Origin: Paulinella micropora
Taxonomy: Eukaryota; Cercozoa; Imbricatea; Euglyphida
NCBI GenBank assembly: GCA_009731375.1
Contig: BJOX01000031.1
Span: forward strand, 579,744 to 643,743
Length of the DNA: 64,000 nucleotides
Reading direction: 5' to 3'
Below the pieces are notes generated by a model, which was not told the origin of the DNA, searched no databases, and saw nothing but the letters and a program-made list of their open reading frames with translations. Every line of letters starts with the position of its first letter. The stretch's first letter is position 1. Made by a program: the position numbers and the translations under genes. Of the stretch, positions 63,559 to 64,000 are shown in pieces.

Positions 63559-63574
63559 CATCTATCTATCTATG

Positions 63575-63621
<47 letters not shown>

Positions 63622-63678
63622 TTATCTATCCCGTTCAGTCCAAAGATAGCCATGGCTTTCGATTTACTCATGGGTATG

Positions 63679-63709
<31 letters not shown>
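63397..63709 (+). repeat. Intron 18 (partial): (TATC)n with one copy of the E18 end
   Basis: TATC arrays on both sides of CCCGTTCAGTCCAAAGATAG, the E18-end copy. Confidence 0.75.
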
Positions 63710-63710
<1 letters not shown>

Positions 63711-64000
63711 ACTTTACCCACAGACTTCCTTGGTTGACGAAATCAGAAGCTCCTTTTTTCTGACATTAGTCGATATCTCATCAGTTGATCTCGTCACTTA
63801 CTCCACGGAGCGAACCAAGGCCACTTGAGGTGTCACTGACCTTCCCTTGGGCTTGGTTTTTTTGAAATGGGTGCCATCTGTCGACAGACAGAGAATTAGG
63901 GGATGGTGTGGGTGTGCTGGGCCCGTGGTGGGGTGCCTTATGTGTGCCTAGCCATACGCCTATAAGTCACATGCCGAAATAGCGACGGGAAGCACAATCC
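63710..64000 (+). mobile_element. Dispersed 470-bp repeat, two partial copies in tandem
   Basis: 63710-63780 is the right end of one copy and 63857-64000 the left end of another, same orientation. The 75 bp between them (GTTGATCTCGTCACTTACTC and onward) may be repeat sequence missing from the truncated copies. Confidence 0.5.

Overview
The window is a piece of a eukaryotic nuclear genome, most likely a protist. The evidence is GT-AG introns with matching phases, a TTAGGG-type telomeric repeat block (CCCTAA on this strand), F-box/LRR and Sel1-repeat proteins, tRNA-derived SINEs, a mariner-like inverted-repeat element and a very high load of simple repeats. I cannot name the species. The assembly has 13 N gaps, most of them in or beside homopolymers or microsatellites.

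Layout. (1) 1-10,060 is GC-rich host sequence: an F-box/LRR gene (minus), a long Sel1-repeat gene with several lesions (minus), an unidentified gene (plus) and a second F-box-like gene (plus). (2) About 10,130-28,980 is an AT-rich integrated Polinton-like virus (Maverick/PLV). It carries major capsid, minor capsid (penton), adenain-like protease, packaging ATPase, small basic and membrane proteins, a long fibre with an S74-type chaperone end, a retroviral-type integrase and a protein-primed DNA polymerase B. Most of these genes hold one or more 1-nt frameshifts or in-frame stops, so the copy looks decayed; indel errors in the assembly are the alternative. Several genes share an almost identical 55-bp palindromic leader that abuts the start codon. 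(3) 28,980-36,730 is almost all low-complexity sequence: CT, CTGTC, CTC/ACT, a 3-kb ATATT pentamer field, ATGT and GA/GATA arrays. (4) 36,730-63,700 looks like a microsatellite desert, but it contains one plus-strand gene of at least 18 small exons (37-186 nt). Its introns are made of GATA/TATC, ATGT, AAT, CTT/CTA and CATCTCACAT arrays with transposons inserted in them. Exon phases join across nearly all junctions. The predicted protein has an Arg-rich, acid-poor N-terminus, one membrane segment, a P-loop of the GPxGxGK type and a C-terminal part that together suggest a mitochondrial Yme2/RNA12-like inner-membrane protein (inference).

The most unusual signal is in this split gene. Nearly every exon is accompanied by decayed partial copies of its own borders. 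Copies of the exon start with its acceptor lie upstream, and copies of the exon end with its donor lie downstream, each separated by new microsatellite. The introns therefore appear to have grown by repeated duplication of splice-site borders together with adjacent simple repeat. The second notable signal is the family of hairpin-rich GATATTT...CATCG modules that bound the viral genes.
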